From NCBI GenBank assembly GCA_910591455.2, contig OU342822.1, forward strand, positions 19,995,763 to 20,059,762: DNA of 64,000 nucleotides, read 5' to 3'. Source of the DNA: Pholis gunnellus (lineage: Eukaryota; Chordata; Actinopteri; Perciformes; Pholidae). This document shows positions 36,801 through 46,576 of this stretch, one piece after another. The translations under genes and the position numbers were made by a program. The notes beneath the pieces were generated by a model that saw nothing but the letters and a program-made list of their open reading frames with translations, did not search any database and was not told the origin of the DNA. Position 1 is the first letter of the stretch. Each line of letters begins with the position of its first letter.

Positions 36801-39800
36801 ATCCCTCTTTAATTTAACCTTTTCTCTAGTGGATAGATTCATTTTACTTTTCAGTTTCCTTTGCCATCACTTATTAATTCATGTATATGTTATTAACCTG
36901 CTGATGGTATTTGATGTCCGGCTCGTTGTTGGTTTTCTCCACTCCATTGACTCCAGATGGAAACGCTCTGCCGCTGCTCAAACTGCTCAAACTGGTCCAG
37001 TCCTCCATTTTAGCCGAGTGTCCATCAGATCCACACAGAGCTGAAATTGAAAACGATACTGAATTAACAATTATTCATTTTACGTTTTGGGCTCATATCT
37101 GCAGCTGTTGGTTCGACAAAAGTCTTTCAAGCCCACCTTAAAAGATCCGTCCAGTTCAAACCATGTATTCAATATTCAAATATATTTATTTAAGGGACAA
37201 GTTTCCTGTTTTACTTGAGAAAATGCTGCTGAAATAAATAGTAAATAATGGAAATGTGCTTTTGTATTCAAAACTAAAACTCAGCTCAAACTGTTTTTTT
37301 GCAGACCACAGGTGAATACAAAAAGATTTAAATTCATTCAAACTTTCTTCATATCCTCTCGATCATTGTTTTTGGCCACTTTAATATTTCCCATAAAGAT
37401 GTAGATGCTAAGCTGATCTTCAGACAGAGATTGGAAACAAAAAACAAAACAATTTCAGACTGATGAACATGTCATGATAACAAACATGTAACAAAATGAA
37501 TAAAGAGGGATGAAAATATATTAGAAAAACACTCAAATATATTAGATATTTATACATAGCTGACCTGCAAACTTCAAATGTATTCAAAGCCATTTTTAGT
37601 GTCTGGATGTCATAAAGGCCATAAAACTATATATGAGAACCTTTATTGTATAAACTCATAATGTGTTGTTCTCTCTTTCTTTACTTGTTTTAATAAGCAG
37701 ATTGGATAACTCCTATTTATCTGTCTTTATATACAAACATAAAGTTCTGTAGGTCTGAACAACGTCTGTCTGCAACATTAAGATGAAGATGAGGTTTAAA
37801 TAAACCAGCGTTGGTTCAGTTACAGTTCTGTGAGTTTGTATGAGCAGAATAACAAATCATGAATATAGTGTGTGGAATAAAACTAAATAGAAGAGCAGAA
37901 GCATGAGCAGCTGATTTAATGTAAAACATTATAAACACAAGAATTTATGAAAAACTTCAAAAATAATATGGGCTCAACAATCCTAATATAATAATATTAT
38001 GTGATTATAGGCGAGAAAGATTCATTTAAAACAGACATAATTAAAATGACAAGTGCATTAAAACATTAGTTATAATAATAATACTTAAATTATTATTCAT
38101 ATTATTATATAGCTTTCTATACAATAGAATATTTCTTGCGGCATTAACTTTCTTTTCTACCAACTATGATTTTACATTTTGTTTATTTGAATGTTTCTTC
38201 TCTTTTTCGATATTTAGTTGGCTAATTCAATATATTTAAGTTTGAATACTTTTAAACCAACAATACATAAATAAATATCTCTTTAAAAAAACGACAGACT
38301 ATATTTTTGGTGTAAATCTAACGGTTTGTTTTTTTAATCTTGAAACTAGAATATTGTCTTTTTTTGCTTCTAAAATAGTTCAGTTTTATTATGATCTTAT
38401 AAAACTTTCAAAAACATTTTTTTTAAAACAAACATAACTTTGTTTTAACCACTATTGTGAGATCATAAATGATCATTTGAAGTTTTAGAATATTTTACTT
38501 CATTGAGGCTATTAGTCTTTATTGTAAACATGAATAAAGTTTAATCAGATATAGAATCATAATGTGATACAATAAAGTGAGAAAGGTTTCGTCTTCAGTA
38601 AAACATGAAATGAGGAAAAGTGTTTTTTAAAGTGTCTCCACCGACCTGTCGGGTCCATGAAGGCTCGGATGCCCAGGATGTTGTGCCAGCCCCGCGGCAG
38701 GCCGACGTGTCCGGGGTGCCCGCTGCCGGTCCTGGTCCCGGTGTGGCTCACCACTGCGGGCCCGGTGGTGTAGGAGGAGTATGGGTAGACACCGTGTCCG
38801 TACTGCAGCTGAGCTGGGCCCGGTTTGCTGCTCTCGTTCGGCGGAGAAACAGCCCCGAGTTTGTGCCTGAGTATCCGGCTGATGGAGCTCACGGACGGCA
38901 CGTTGTACTTGTCGCACACCCCGTCCGACAGCAGCCGGTCCCGGATCTCCCAGGCGAAGATGCCCGGGTCGCCCTGCTTGTAGTCCCGGATGCTGTCGAC
39001 CACGGCCGGGGTGGTGACCCGCGGCTTGCTGCCCCCGATGGCTCCGGGCAGGATGGAGCCGGTGTCGTGGTAGCGCGCCAGGATCTTGGACACGCAGCCG
39101 TGGGAGACGCGCAGCTGGCGGCTGATGTCGCAGGGCCGCATGCCGAGCTGCGCGAGCTCCACGATCCGCAGCCGCACCGGGTTGGGCAGCGGCCTTCCGT
39201 TAACGAACATCCCACCGAGCTGGTTCACCTCCCCGTAGCTCTGCTCTGCGCGGTGGATACACGAGACTGAATGAACAGCGCCATTATCGATTTATTATCA
39301 GTTATTGATTATAATTCATAATCTCTAAATGTGATCTCAGCCTCAGCAATGCTGCAAAAACACAAAGTGTGCGTTCAATGAATATAAATGAATGTGTGAC
39401 CTCGGAAATATCAAATGTTTAGACTTTATTTAACTTTCATTACATAATAAAATGAAACCAGCTGCAGTTATATGCATTTAAGAGGTATGAACATTTACAA
39501 TATAATATAAAGATATAATAGCATACACACATATATATATATATATGTCTTCAGCTTCCAGAATAAATAAAGGAACTTTGAGGATTAATGAGGTTAAATT
39601 AATGATCGAATAAAACAACATGTTCGTGAACACAACATGTGTTTTCGTTTAATTATAATAATGATTAAAGAAACATTAATTATGTCGCAACAGCAACAAT
39701 AATTATAATTAAAGGACTTTCAGGTGTATTCACATTGAAGTGATGTACAAAAGGTACATTTAGCATGTTTGTGTTTCTGATTATATTTAAAGACATTTCT

Positions 39801-40643
39801 GTTGTGTTTACAAACATCATGTAAATAAAACCTTTAGGATTAATAACAGAACATGAATAAATCACATCAGGTTACAAACTTGTGTTGTTGTTTTTTAATC
39901 ATAAATTATATTCTATTTATTTGGAAATCAGATATTTAAGACACTTGGAGATACACATGTATTTTTCTCATGATCAATTTTAATTTCTCGTCAAACAACA
40001 GACGTCATCCTGTGAAAGCTGAGAGTTCATGTGTCTCGAATTCTTTTAACTTTAATATCTGGTTATTTAGAGTATATTTAATCATCTCCAGACTCGCAGG
40101 AAGCAACATTTCCTTTTGTTTTTATTATTCTGACGTCAGATTCAGAGTCAAATACATGCATCATTTTATTTATCTGACGTTTTTATTTTAAAGAATAATT
40201 TAGATTTAATCTAAATTCACAATCAGGCAAGTGCATAGTTTCCCCCAGATTAAGAGATTATACTTCAATTCCATTAAACGACATATTTTCCATTATTATA
40301 AGTGGTATTTGATTAAGTTTACTTGTAACAGAAGAATAAACTCCAGACAACCAACGTTTGTTCTTTTCTCATGAGGCTGATATTTTTTAAAAGCACCTTA
40401 AAACATGAATTAATAAAACATTAAAGAAGTTGTAGTTTTTAAATCCCTGCTGCTGGTCTTAAACTTTAAGATTAATAGTTTAGGGGACTTTAAGGACCCT
40501 ATAGTCTGACAATAAAACACACATTTCCAAATGTACAAGCACCACTAAAGCCACTTATCCATGAGAAAAGATCCGATTTATAGATTAAATTCCATTCTAG
40601 TCTCTGTTTGGTGTAAAAATTCAGTTTTTGTCGTCTCACCCAT
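33839..40643 (-). CDS. pax1b: Pax1 paired-box transcription factor, whole gene (five exons)
   Basis: Joined coding exons are 40643-40640, 39245-38646, 37040-36898, 35429-35228 and 33897-33839, giving a predicted 335-residue protein. It has a paired domain (about residues 4-130) and no homeodomain, as in the Pax1/9 subfamily. Pax1 rather than Pax9 is indicated by EQSYGEVNQLGG at the start, DYKQGDPG in the paired domain, GIRAFMDPT, AKMEDW and DIKY. All splice junctions are GT-AG and phase-consistent (1, 1, 0, 1). Family role: nuclear regulator of sclerotome and pharyngeal pouch development. The paired domain departs from the near-invariant vertebrate sequence at several sites (GMFVNG, NPVRL, YHDTG, AVVDSIRD), and the octapeptide is truncated. 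The gene is divergently arranged with nkx2.2. The b suffix is inference from divergence. Confidence 0.88.
35228..35429 (-). CDS. pax1b: pax1 exon 4 (Tyr/Pro/Ser-rich transactivation region)
   Basis: 202 bp, after a strong polypyrimidine acceptor 'ttttttccccctcag'. It encodes LPGYVSACAYSPPHQYGMYGG and onward through GHHWQPQ to FKLPQRD, which aligns with the conserved 'SACAYSP.NQYGVY.GP.GNY' block of fish Pax1/9. The donor 'gacg|gtgaga' leads in phase 1 to exon 5. Reading through the donor would add a short alternative tail and stop at 35163. Confidence 0.85.
35690..35870. repeat. Dispersed fish repeat fragment in pax1 intron 3
   Basis: Contains 'gccaggaatcaaaccggg' and 'cagggcgccc', phrases of a common teleost repeat with a tRNA-like B-box. 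It lies within intron 3 of pax1. I see no complete tRNA fold. Confidence 0.45.
35936..36290. repeat. Degenerate 'tttccaaaaatgtccaaa' array in pax1 intron 3
   Basis: About 15-18 diverged copies of a roughly 20-bp unit built from 'ctttccaaaaatgtcc' and 'aaaa'. Copies are too diverged to be recent. Confidence 0.7.
36898..37040 (-). CDS. pax1b: pax1 exon 3
   Basis: 143 bp, acceptor 'atttcag' and donor 'cagcag|gttaat'. It encodes LCGSDGHSAKMEDW... and ends ...NEPDIKYHQQ. This matches the Pax1 exon carrying 'GSEG..PKMEDW' and 'DIKY'. It enters in phase 1 and leaves in phase 0. Confidence 0.85.
37041..38645 (-). other. pax1 intron 2
   Basis: AT-rich and largely repeat-free, with many TAAT/ATTA cores, particularly around 38000-38140. 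No additional exon is recognised. Confidence 0.6.
38646..39245 (-). CDS. pax1b: pax1 exon 2 (paired domain, truncated octapeptide)
   Basis: The 600-bp exon is bounded by acceptor 'ccgcgcag' and donor 'acag|gtcggt'. It encodes residues 3-201: the full bipartite paired domain (PAI helix-turn-helix, linker GGSKPRVTTP, RED subdomain to SISRILRHKLG), a Pro/Gly/Ser/Tyr linker, and GWHNILGIRAFMDPT. The usual Pax1 octapeptide HSVSNILG is reduced to H-NILG. The exon is CpG-rich, so long antisense open frames overlap it; these are shadows. Confidence 0.93.
39246..40639 (-). other. pax1 intron 1
   Basis: AT-rich, with an (AT)n tract at 39532-39546. It contains long unique stretches rich in TAAT cores (39600-39720, 40190-40330) that could be enhancer sequence. 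No other exon is seen. Confidence 0.55.
40640..40643 (-). CDS. pax1b: pax1 exon 1 coding part (ATG+G)
   Basis: Exon 2 opens in phase with 'ag cag agc tac', requiring a preceding G to complete GAG (Glu2). On the minus strand 'cagctgATGG' followed by the donor 'gtgaga' supplies exactly ATG+G, giving M-E-Q-S-Y-G-E-V, the expected Pax1 start. Splitting the start codon from the paired box matches the vertebrate Pax1/9 gene structure. Intron 1 would be about 1.39 kb. Confidence 0.6.
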
Positions 40644-40703
40644 CAGCTGTCGTCCAGCGTCTCACTGCTCCACCGTCCAACGACTGCAGCCTAGTGATCT
40701 GAA

Positions 40704-40762
40704 TCCTCTCCTCCTCCTTCTCCTCCTCCTCCTCCTCCTCCTCCTCCTCCTCCTCCTCCTCT
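40704..40762. repeat. (CTC/GAG)n trinucleotide tract in the predicted pax1 5' UTR
   Basis: Nearly pure CTC repeats on the plus strand, hence GAG repeats in the sense of pax1, ending about 60 bases before the predicted start codon. If exon 1 is right, the tract is transcribed in the leader. Confidence 0.85.
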
Positions 40763-41225
40763 TCTGGGCGGACGTGGTGTCATCGTTTCCTGTCTGCAGA
40801 GGATCATTTTGCGTCAGCACCCAGAAGAACGAGGGCTCCTGAAGGCATCTTTGGTCCAAAGTTTAAACCTGTGATTCTCTCACTGAGGTTCTTCCTGTTT
40901 TAGAGGTTCTTCCTGTTTTAGAGGTTCAGGGAACAATGAAGCGGCTCAACTAATATGGAAAAGTTAACAAATAATATAACTGCTCACACTGAGTGAGCTG
41001 GAACATCTGAACACCAACTGTTGAGAGATAAACTATATATAGTTAACAAGCAGCCGAGAAGTTAAACGGTTGAAATGTAACTAAAAGACTGTGGAGCTCT
41101 GAAACTATTTTTGATTTAGATGTCAACGTTTCCTCACACAACGGTTCGTATGATATCTGACAAAAAGTTATTCTTCATTTTTCCAGCAACACGTGTCAAC
41201 TTTTGCTCGTGACAGCGCAGTGGTA

Positions 41226-41488
41226 GAGACCTGTCAATCACTGTGTAGCCCCGCCCCTAAAGCATCCCCTGCTTTATGGTCTGTGTGACTCTAAATGGAC
41301 CATCATTCACTAAATGAACATCATGCTGTGTTGAAGAAGACTTGAAACTAGAGATTGAGACCATAAACTCATGTTTACAATGTTTACTGAGGTAATAAAT
41401 CAAGAGAGAAGTAGAGTCATTTTCTCATAGACTTCTATACAACCAGAGGAGTCGCCCCCTGGTGGACATTAGAGAGAATGCAGCTTTA
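41226..41488 (+). repeat. Interspersed repeat A, copy 6, upstream of pax1
   Basis: Starts at 'gagacctgtcaatcactgtg' and ends 'gaatgcagcttta'. A repeat E fragment ('ggttcgtatgatatctg', 'ccagcaacacgtgtcaac') abuts it on the left at 41143-41215. The copy contains the GC box CCCCGCCC and lies about 0.6 kb upstream of the pax1 start. Confidence 0.8.
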
Positions 41489-42943
41489 ACACACTTCAGT
41501 GTTGACACATGACACAAGCTACGCTACCGGCTAGAAACAACGAAGCTAACGTTTGACAAAGATATGAAATGTTAGACACAAAGTGGTGATTGAGCCTCTG
41601 GCCCACGGATGAAAGTATTGCAATAGTTATATATTTGCAGTTTTAGGAACTTGGTGAGTGTGGCAACATTTCCGAGAAAATAAAATACAATTATTGTAGT
41701 TTTTCTCTAATGAATACACACACAAAAAGGCAATCACCATTGTGTTGCCTCCTTCATATATATACACATTTATAGAAGGACTTATATATATATATATAGT
41801 GATAACAGACATTTACTTAAATGAAAATCTTCAAGATTACCACTTAAATGTAATTAGTTACATCCTGTCAAATAATATAAAAGTACAAATGAAAGAATCC
41901 AGTTTGTTTCTAGCAGCAGTTTCAAGACCATGAAGACGAGTACAACATGAAACACTATAATAATACACCAATAAATACTCCCACACTGACTTTTCAGTTG
42001 AAAGCATCATTCTTAATACAATGGCGCCTCCTTTTGGACACTTCTCCTCACTGCAGTCAGAGAGCATCAGCTGTCATTTAAACACATTTTTAAATGTGGT
42101 GGAAAATGTTTCTACTACATAATGGGAAACATATTTTTAAAGGTCTGTACATTACACATATGTTTCAAAGGGGGACACAAGCAATTTGGTGTAAATCATA
42201 TTTAATTAAAATAAAAAAAGGCTTCTACGGACAAGCAAGAAAACATTAATGAAGAATAAAATACCAATAACAAATCAATACCATCATACCTACTGTTATT
42301 ATGATTAATAATACAATGTGAGATTGTATAAAACTAATATTGGAAACTGATAAAGAAAAGTAAAGAAAACTAGACCAACAAAGCACATTTGATTTCTGGT
42401 CATATTTAGTTATTTTTGGTACATTTTACATTATTTCTTTCTCACAGTTGCTTTATAAGTTTCCTTTAAAGATTTTAAAGTTAAGATAGATGTTATATAA
42501 AATCAAGCTCGGCTATATATTGATCCATTTATCTGATTTATCTCCATGAAGATGGAGCTGAATATCTGGAGCTGCAGTTCCTCTGTGTGACAGCAGGGGG
42601 CAGTCTGAGCTCAGGGTGGAGCAGAGGGTCAAGTAGCTTTAACTGCTGCACTCATTCATGTCCAATGTTTAAATTCTAAATATCATATTTAAGTTTTTAT
42701 TCTGTTTGTCATTTTCTTCTTATATTCATCTGATTTTCTCACCTTTCAGTTCGACCTGACAGACAAAGTTTGGGGACCACTGCTCCACGTCACTTGAACG
42801 CACTGAGCATGCTCAGAAGATGCTGTTTATGTGAACAGCAGTTTGATTTTGTACAAAATTAATTAAGAAGTTTTATCTTATTATTGTTATTGTTATAAAA
42901 TAAATCAACTCTGGGAAGTTGTTGACTGCTGGAAATGGGAACT

Positions 42944-43009
<66 letters not shown>
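42944..43009. repeat. (TG)n microsatellite
   Basis: About 33 uninterrupted units. A second array of similar length begins 80 bp to the right. Confidence 0.92.
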
Positions 43010-43010
<1 letters not shown>

Positions 43011-43086
43011 TCATGAATATAGAAGACAGTCTATTGAAGGCAGCAGACTGAATACCATGACAACTCCCAGCAGCCTCACATGTATT

Positions 43087-43088
<2 letters not shown>

Positions 43089-43152
<64 letters not shown>
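43089..43152. repeat. (TG)n microsatellite
   Basis: About 32 units. (CA)n tracts at 43267-43290 and 43305-43325 form inverted partners to it on the same strand. Confidence 0.92.
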
Positions 43153-44247
43153 CCATTATAAAGTGTTCAGGGGGAATAAATGGGATAAATGTGGAGGCTG
43201 TGCGGCCTTTGTGGCTGTCGCTCGACGTGTGTTTGTTTGCAGACTTCGACCACCCAGCAGGATCCAACACACACACACACACACACATGCACTGAACTCA
43301 TTGTCACACACACACACACACACAGCAAAGTAAAAACCAAAATCTTCACCAAACATACAAACTGTAAAAATCTTCCCTAAAAACCAGAACAAAGGAGTCA
43401 TTTCCTATTATATTATTTACTGTCATATTTAGAATTGAAGACTTGTTTTAACTCTGAATGTTTCTCACAGCAGTTCTAGTTTAAGGACAGAACCACAGAA
43501 GAAGACAAGAAGACTGATCAGCGCACAAACAACTAGAAACGTTCCTTCATTTCGTGACAGCACATTTCGGTATGTTTTAAGGAAACAAGGGTTCCTAAAC
43601 AGACTAAAGATCTTTATCATCTCTGAGCTCAGCTGATGATGTGTAACATGTAAACAGCTTTTATTATTCATTCATCTGTTCCTTTAATAAAGGAAGAAGA
43701 TACAACATGTAAATCAGAACGCGTTGAATCTGTTCAAAGATGTATTTATTCTCAAAGCTTCCAGTGTTTGTGCTAAGCTAGGCTAAATATGAACTGTGTT
43801 TATAATGTAAATGTTTTCTTTTTAAATACGTTTTGGATTAAACTGATATACTTTTGATATCTGACTCTGAAACGATGCTCTAAGTGTCCCAACATGCACA
43901 ACTCCAGGAAAATTAAATTCATTTGATTATTTAAACCGGTCAAAATGTCTTTATTATGATTAAGCATCAATAAGAAACACGAGCATCATCAAGTAATGAA
44001 GAGGTGCAGAAATCATTTCTCTTCTAGAGAATAAAGATGTGAGTCCATCAGCTGGTGTGTAAACACTTTGCCTCTCGAGTTAATCCTCACAACACACACT
44101 GAAACATGATGATCATCTGACATGTTCTCTATGCAGACGCTCAAAGTTTGACTTTATTCCTGATTTTTCTTGAACAATTCTAATCAAAGGCTGCAGAAGA
44201 CACTGAGTGCATTTAGATATAATCTGATGTATTCTATATACAACACA

Positions 44248-44292
<45 letters not shown>
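44248..44292. repeat. (TA)n(CA)n compound microsatellite
   Basis: A (TA)n run followed directly by (CA)n. Confidence 0.9.
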
Positions 44293-44850
44293 GAGCCTTC
44301 TGTATTTCCTCACCAGTATTTCATTCCTGCAGTATGGAGTTAAACAAAACAATAAGATTAAAGCTTTAATTTAGTAAATAAAAGTAAACTAAAGTACTTG
44401 AATTGGAGAACTGTATCTGTAAAATGTCCTGTTTATTGTAAATGGTTTATTGAACTCTCATGTAATCTTGAGCTATTTAACAGTTTTTATTTTACTTTTA
44501 AAATATTCATTTTTTCACCCTTTTCAGTGTGTTTTCAATACAAAATTGTGTTAATAAATATAAATATTTCTCAGTTTTTTAAATTAAAACAGATTTGTAT
44601 TCACGATGCTTAATGGATCTCCTCTCACATGTATAGTGACAAAACAACACTAATATTATATGTATTCCACTTCCTGTCTTATATCTGAAAGCTCTGACTA
44701 AACATGTCAACAGGAAGCGGATCAGAGACTCTAATAGATGTAAATGAGTCGCTTCTTTCTCTCTAAACCCTCCATCATTAAACATTCTCCTCCTCCCTGA
44801 AGCAACAGCATCTCTTCACGCGCTGCTCCCCCCCCCACCGCACCCCCCTC

Positions 44851-44863
44851 GACCACTTGACCC
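44851..44863 (-). promoter_or_regulatory. Putative NK2 homeodomain binding site upstream of nkx2.2
   Basis: On the minus strand the bases read GGGTCAAGTGGTC, containing the NK2 consensus T(C/T)AAGTGG. The identical 13-mer occurs on the plus strand upstream of nkx2.4 (58319-58331). Binding is inferred. Confidence 0.4.
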
Positions 44864-44924
44864 ACGGGACCCGCCTCCGTCCTTTTTAACGGCCGGTGAA
44901 AAGGACGGAGGACACAGTCTCGAA

Positions 44925-44957
44925 ATGTCTTCCCTCATGTTTATTTCATGCCGTTAA
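44925..44957 (+). other. Upstream ORF 1 in the probable nkx2.2 leader
   Basis: ATG TCT TCC CTC ATG ... CGT TAA encodes ten codons plus stop. It counts only if transcription starts upstream of 44925. Confidence 0.35.
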
Positions 44958-45014
44958 ATCCTCTCCGGTCGCCCCCGCGCAGCTCCGGGCTCCGCGCTCC
45001 GTTTAACGGCGTTC

Positions 45015-45050
45015 ATGGACCCAAAGCCTCCGCTGGCTGCTCCTCTTTAA
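45015..45050 (+). other. Upstream ORF 2 in the probable nkx2.2 leader
   Basis: Starts 'ttcATGG' with G at +4 and ends at TAA 83 bases before the nkx2.2 start, encoding eleven codons. It could reduce initiation at the main start if it is in the mRNA. Confidence 0.4.
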
Positions 45051-45132
45051 CGGGCTCCAGAGGCTGAATCACCGCTGGAACTTTTCTCTTCTTCTCTCCT
45101 CTCCTCTCCTCTCTTCTCCCTCCGCGCGCGTC

Positions 45133-45361
45133 ATGTCGACCAAAACGGGCTTCTCTGTGCGCGACATCCTGGATCTCCCGGACCTCCCGGACCCGAACGG
45201 GAGGTGCGGCTCCGGGACCGAGGAGACCGAGGAGGACGACGCCGAGGAGGCCTCCGCAGAGGCGTCATCTGATGCGGGAAACGCGCAGAAGTTGGGATTT
45301 AGCGGCCGGAGTTTGTGCGGCAGAGGCGGAGGAAGCTACGGCCGGTGGAGCCGCGGATCCG
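45133..45361 (+). CDS. nkx2.2b: nkx2.2 exon 1
   Basis: Start 'gcgtcATGt', beginning MSTKTGFSVRDILDLPD. The donor is 'ggatccg|gtaacg' after 76 codons plus one base. Reading past the donor soon runs into non-conserved sequence and a stop. Confidence 0.88.
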
Positions 45362-46576
45362 GTAACGTGCACTTCTCATGTGAGGACTATTTAAAAAGAA
45401 ATATGAATATTTAGCATATTCATATCGTATTAGTTACATATTTATATCTCATTTCTGACTCTAAACTCTTGATTCTGACACTTCTGCTCGTGCGTAATTA
45501 CCAAATCAATTGGCTCATTAATTGTATTTATCTGCTTATAAATTGATGCCTTTCTAATTAAAATATATCATTTACTAAATGCAACTTCATTTTTACTATT
45601 AATAGATCAAAAATACATTAGATCCTCGTTTAATCCTCTTTTATGTGACTGTCTGCAACATCTGATTGTTTTTATTTAATCACCAATTAAGTCTCGTTAT
45701 TAATATGAAATGTTAAAGCTGCAAAACTGCTGCCGATGTTTAGTTTGAGTCCTTTAACAAAGACAGCTGATGAGCTGTCACATCATTCAGACCTGTTGAA
45801 CTTGATGAAAGTAGTTTTGTGAATGAAGGTTTCCAGCTTTGTGACAATTCAGTTTAAAGGAAACTAAATACAAACGTGAGCTGGAGTGATTATAACAAAC
45901 ATGTAAACGTTCATTGATAGAGGAACGATTTCAGTATTTGTGGTGAAAGTTGTTCTGTGTTCCAGTCTGTTTCAGAGTAATCAGAGTACTGAGAGTAATC
46001 AGATTACTTGTCCTCTCTCCCTCTGCAGTACACGGTATTTCCCTAGAGTCCCATACCGGGACCAAATCCCCGGAGCTCTCCACGGACGAGTCCCCGGACG
46101 CGGAGCGGGATGCGGCGGGCTGCGCGGCGCAGAAGAGCCGCGGCAGGAAGCGGCGCGTGCTCTTCTCCAAGGCGCAGACCTTCGAGCTGGAGCGCCGCTT
46201 CCGGCAGCAGCGCTACCTGTCCGCCCCGGAGCGGGAGCACCTGGCCGGGCTGATCTGCCTCACCCCGAACCAGGTGAAGATCTGGTTCCAGAACCACCGC
46301 TACAAGATGAAGCGGGCCGAGCACAGCAGCTTCGAGACGCTGCAGCTGCTGCCGGCGGCGCGTCGGGTCGCCATCCCGCTCCTGGTGCGGGACGGGAAGC
46401 CCTGCGACCGGATCACAGCGCAGGACCTGGAGGTGACGCTCCGGTCCGGCCTGAGCCTGCCTCTGTGCGCCTACTCCCCGCTGCTGCACCCCGCATACGG
46501 CGCGGAGCACCCCGGGCTGCCGCAGCAGCATCCAGGGGTGCGGCAGCTGGCGACCATGTACCACTGGAGCTGGTGA
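45133..46576 (+). CDS. nkx2.2b: Nkx2.2 homeobox transcription factor, whole gene (two exons)
   Basis: Exons 45133-45361 and 46029-46576 join in phase 1 to a 258-residue protein (vertebrate Nkx2.2 is about 270). The order is: TN/eh1 motif TGFSVRDILDLPD (residues 5-17), an acidic stretch (E/D-rich, 28-46), KSPELSTDESPD (89-100, the conserved Nkx2.2 'SKSPEPSADESPD'), an NK2 homeodomain (about 115-174, with Tyr54 and WFQN), and NK2-specific domain RRVAIPLLVRDGKPC (188-202). The C-terminus ends YHWSW, in place of the usual QWTW. Exon 1 is diverged: the conserved NPFYD..NPYTRWL block survives only as SYGRW. Family role: repressor in ventral neural tube and endocrine pancreas, recruiting Groucho/TLE through the TN motif. 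The b suffix is inferred from divergence. Confidence 0.92.
45485..45580 (+). promoter_or_regulatory. TAAT-dense element in the nkx2.2 intron
   Basis: The intron segment packs several homeodomain cores into about 95 bases ('cgtaattacc', 'cattaattgt', 'tctaattaaa') with 'caaatcaattgg'. It may be an intronic enhancer, but conservation could not be checked. Confidence 0.3.
46029..46576 (+). CDS. nkx2.2b: nkx2.2 exon 2 (homeodomain and NK2-SD)
   Basis: Acceptor 'ctccctctgcag'; the exon opens V-H-G-I-S. It carries the whole homeodomain and the NK2-specific domain. Homeodomain residues AGLI and TPNQ are unusual (typically ASLI and TPTQ) and are shared with nkx2.4 in this window. The exon is GC-rich, with antisense open frames as shadows. 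Candidate poly(A) signals AATAAA follow at 46784-46789 and near 47220. Confidence 0.94.

Larger units (their letters stand above)
41489..44799. other. Divergent pax1/nkx2.2 intergenic interval
   Basis: No gene. It holds three TG/CA arrays (42944-43009, 43089-43152, 44248-44292) and two short (CA)n tracts (43267-43290, 43305-43325). The rest is unique AT-rich DNA that must contain regulatory sequence for one or both flanking genes, but I cannot delimit it. Confidence 0.5.
44800..45132 (+). promoter_or_regulatory. nkx2.2 promoter / 5' leader, CpG-rich
   Basis: The sequence changes abruptly from AT-rich to CpG-rich just before the nkx2.2 start. It includes 'ccgcctccg' and 'ccccgcgcagctccgg'. 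A perfect NK2-type site lies at 44853-44860 (CCACTTGA, complement TCAAGTGG). Two short upstream open frames (44925-44957, 45015-45050) lie in the probable leader. The transcription start cannot be fixed from sequence alone. Confidence 0.5.

Noticed and set aside
38620..39270. Long plus-strand open frame (216 codons) over pax1 exon 2
   Set aside because: It is antisense to the paired domain; its openness follows from GC-rich coding sequence on the other strand.
33839..40643. Identification as pax9
   Set aside because: DYKQGDPG, AKMEDW, the FMDPT junction and linkage to nkx2.2/nkx2.4/xrn2 favour pax1; pax9 is linked to nkx2.1.
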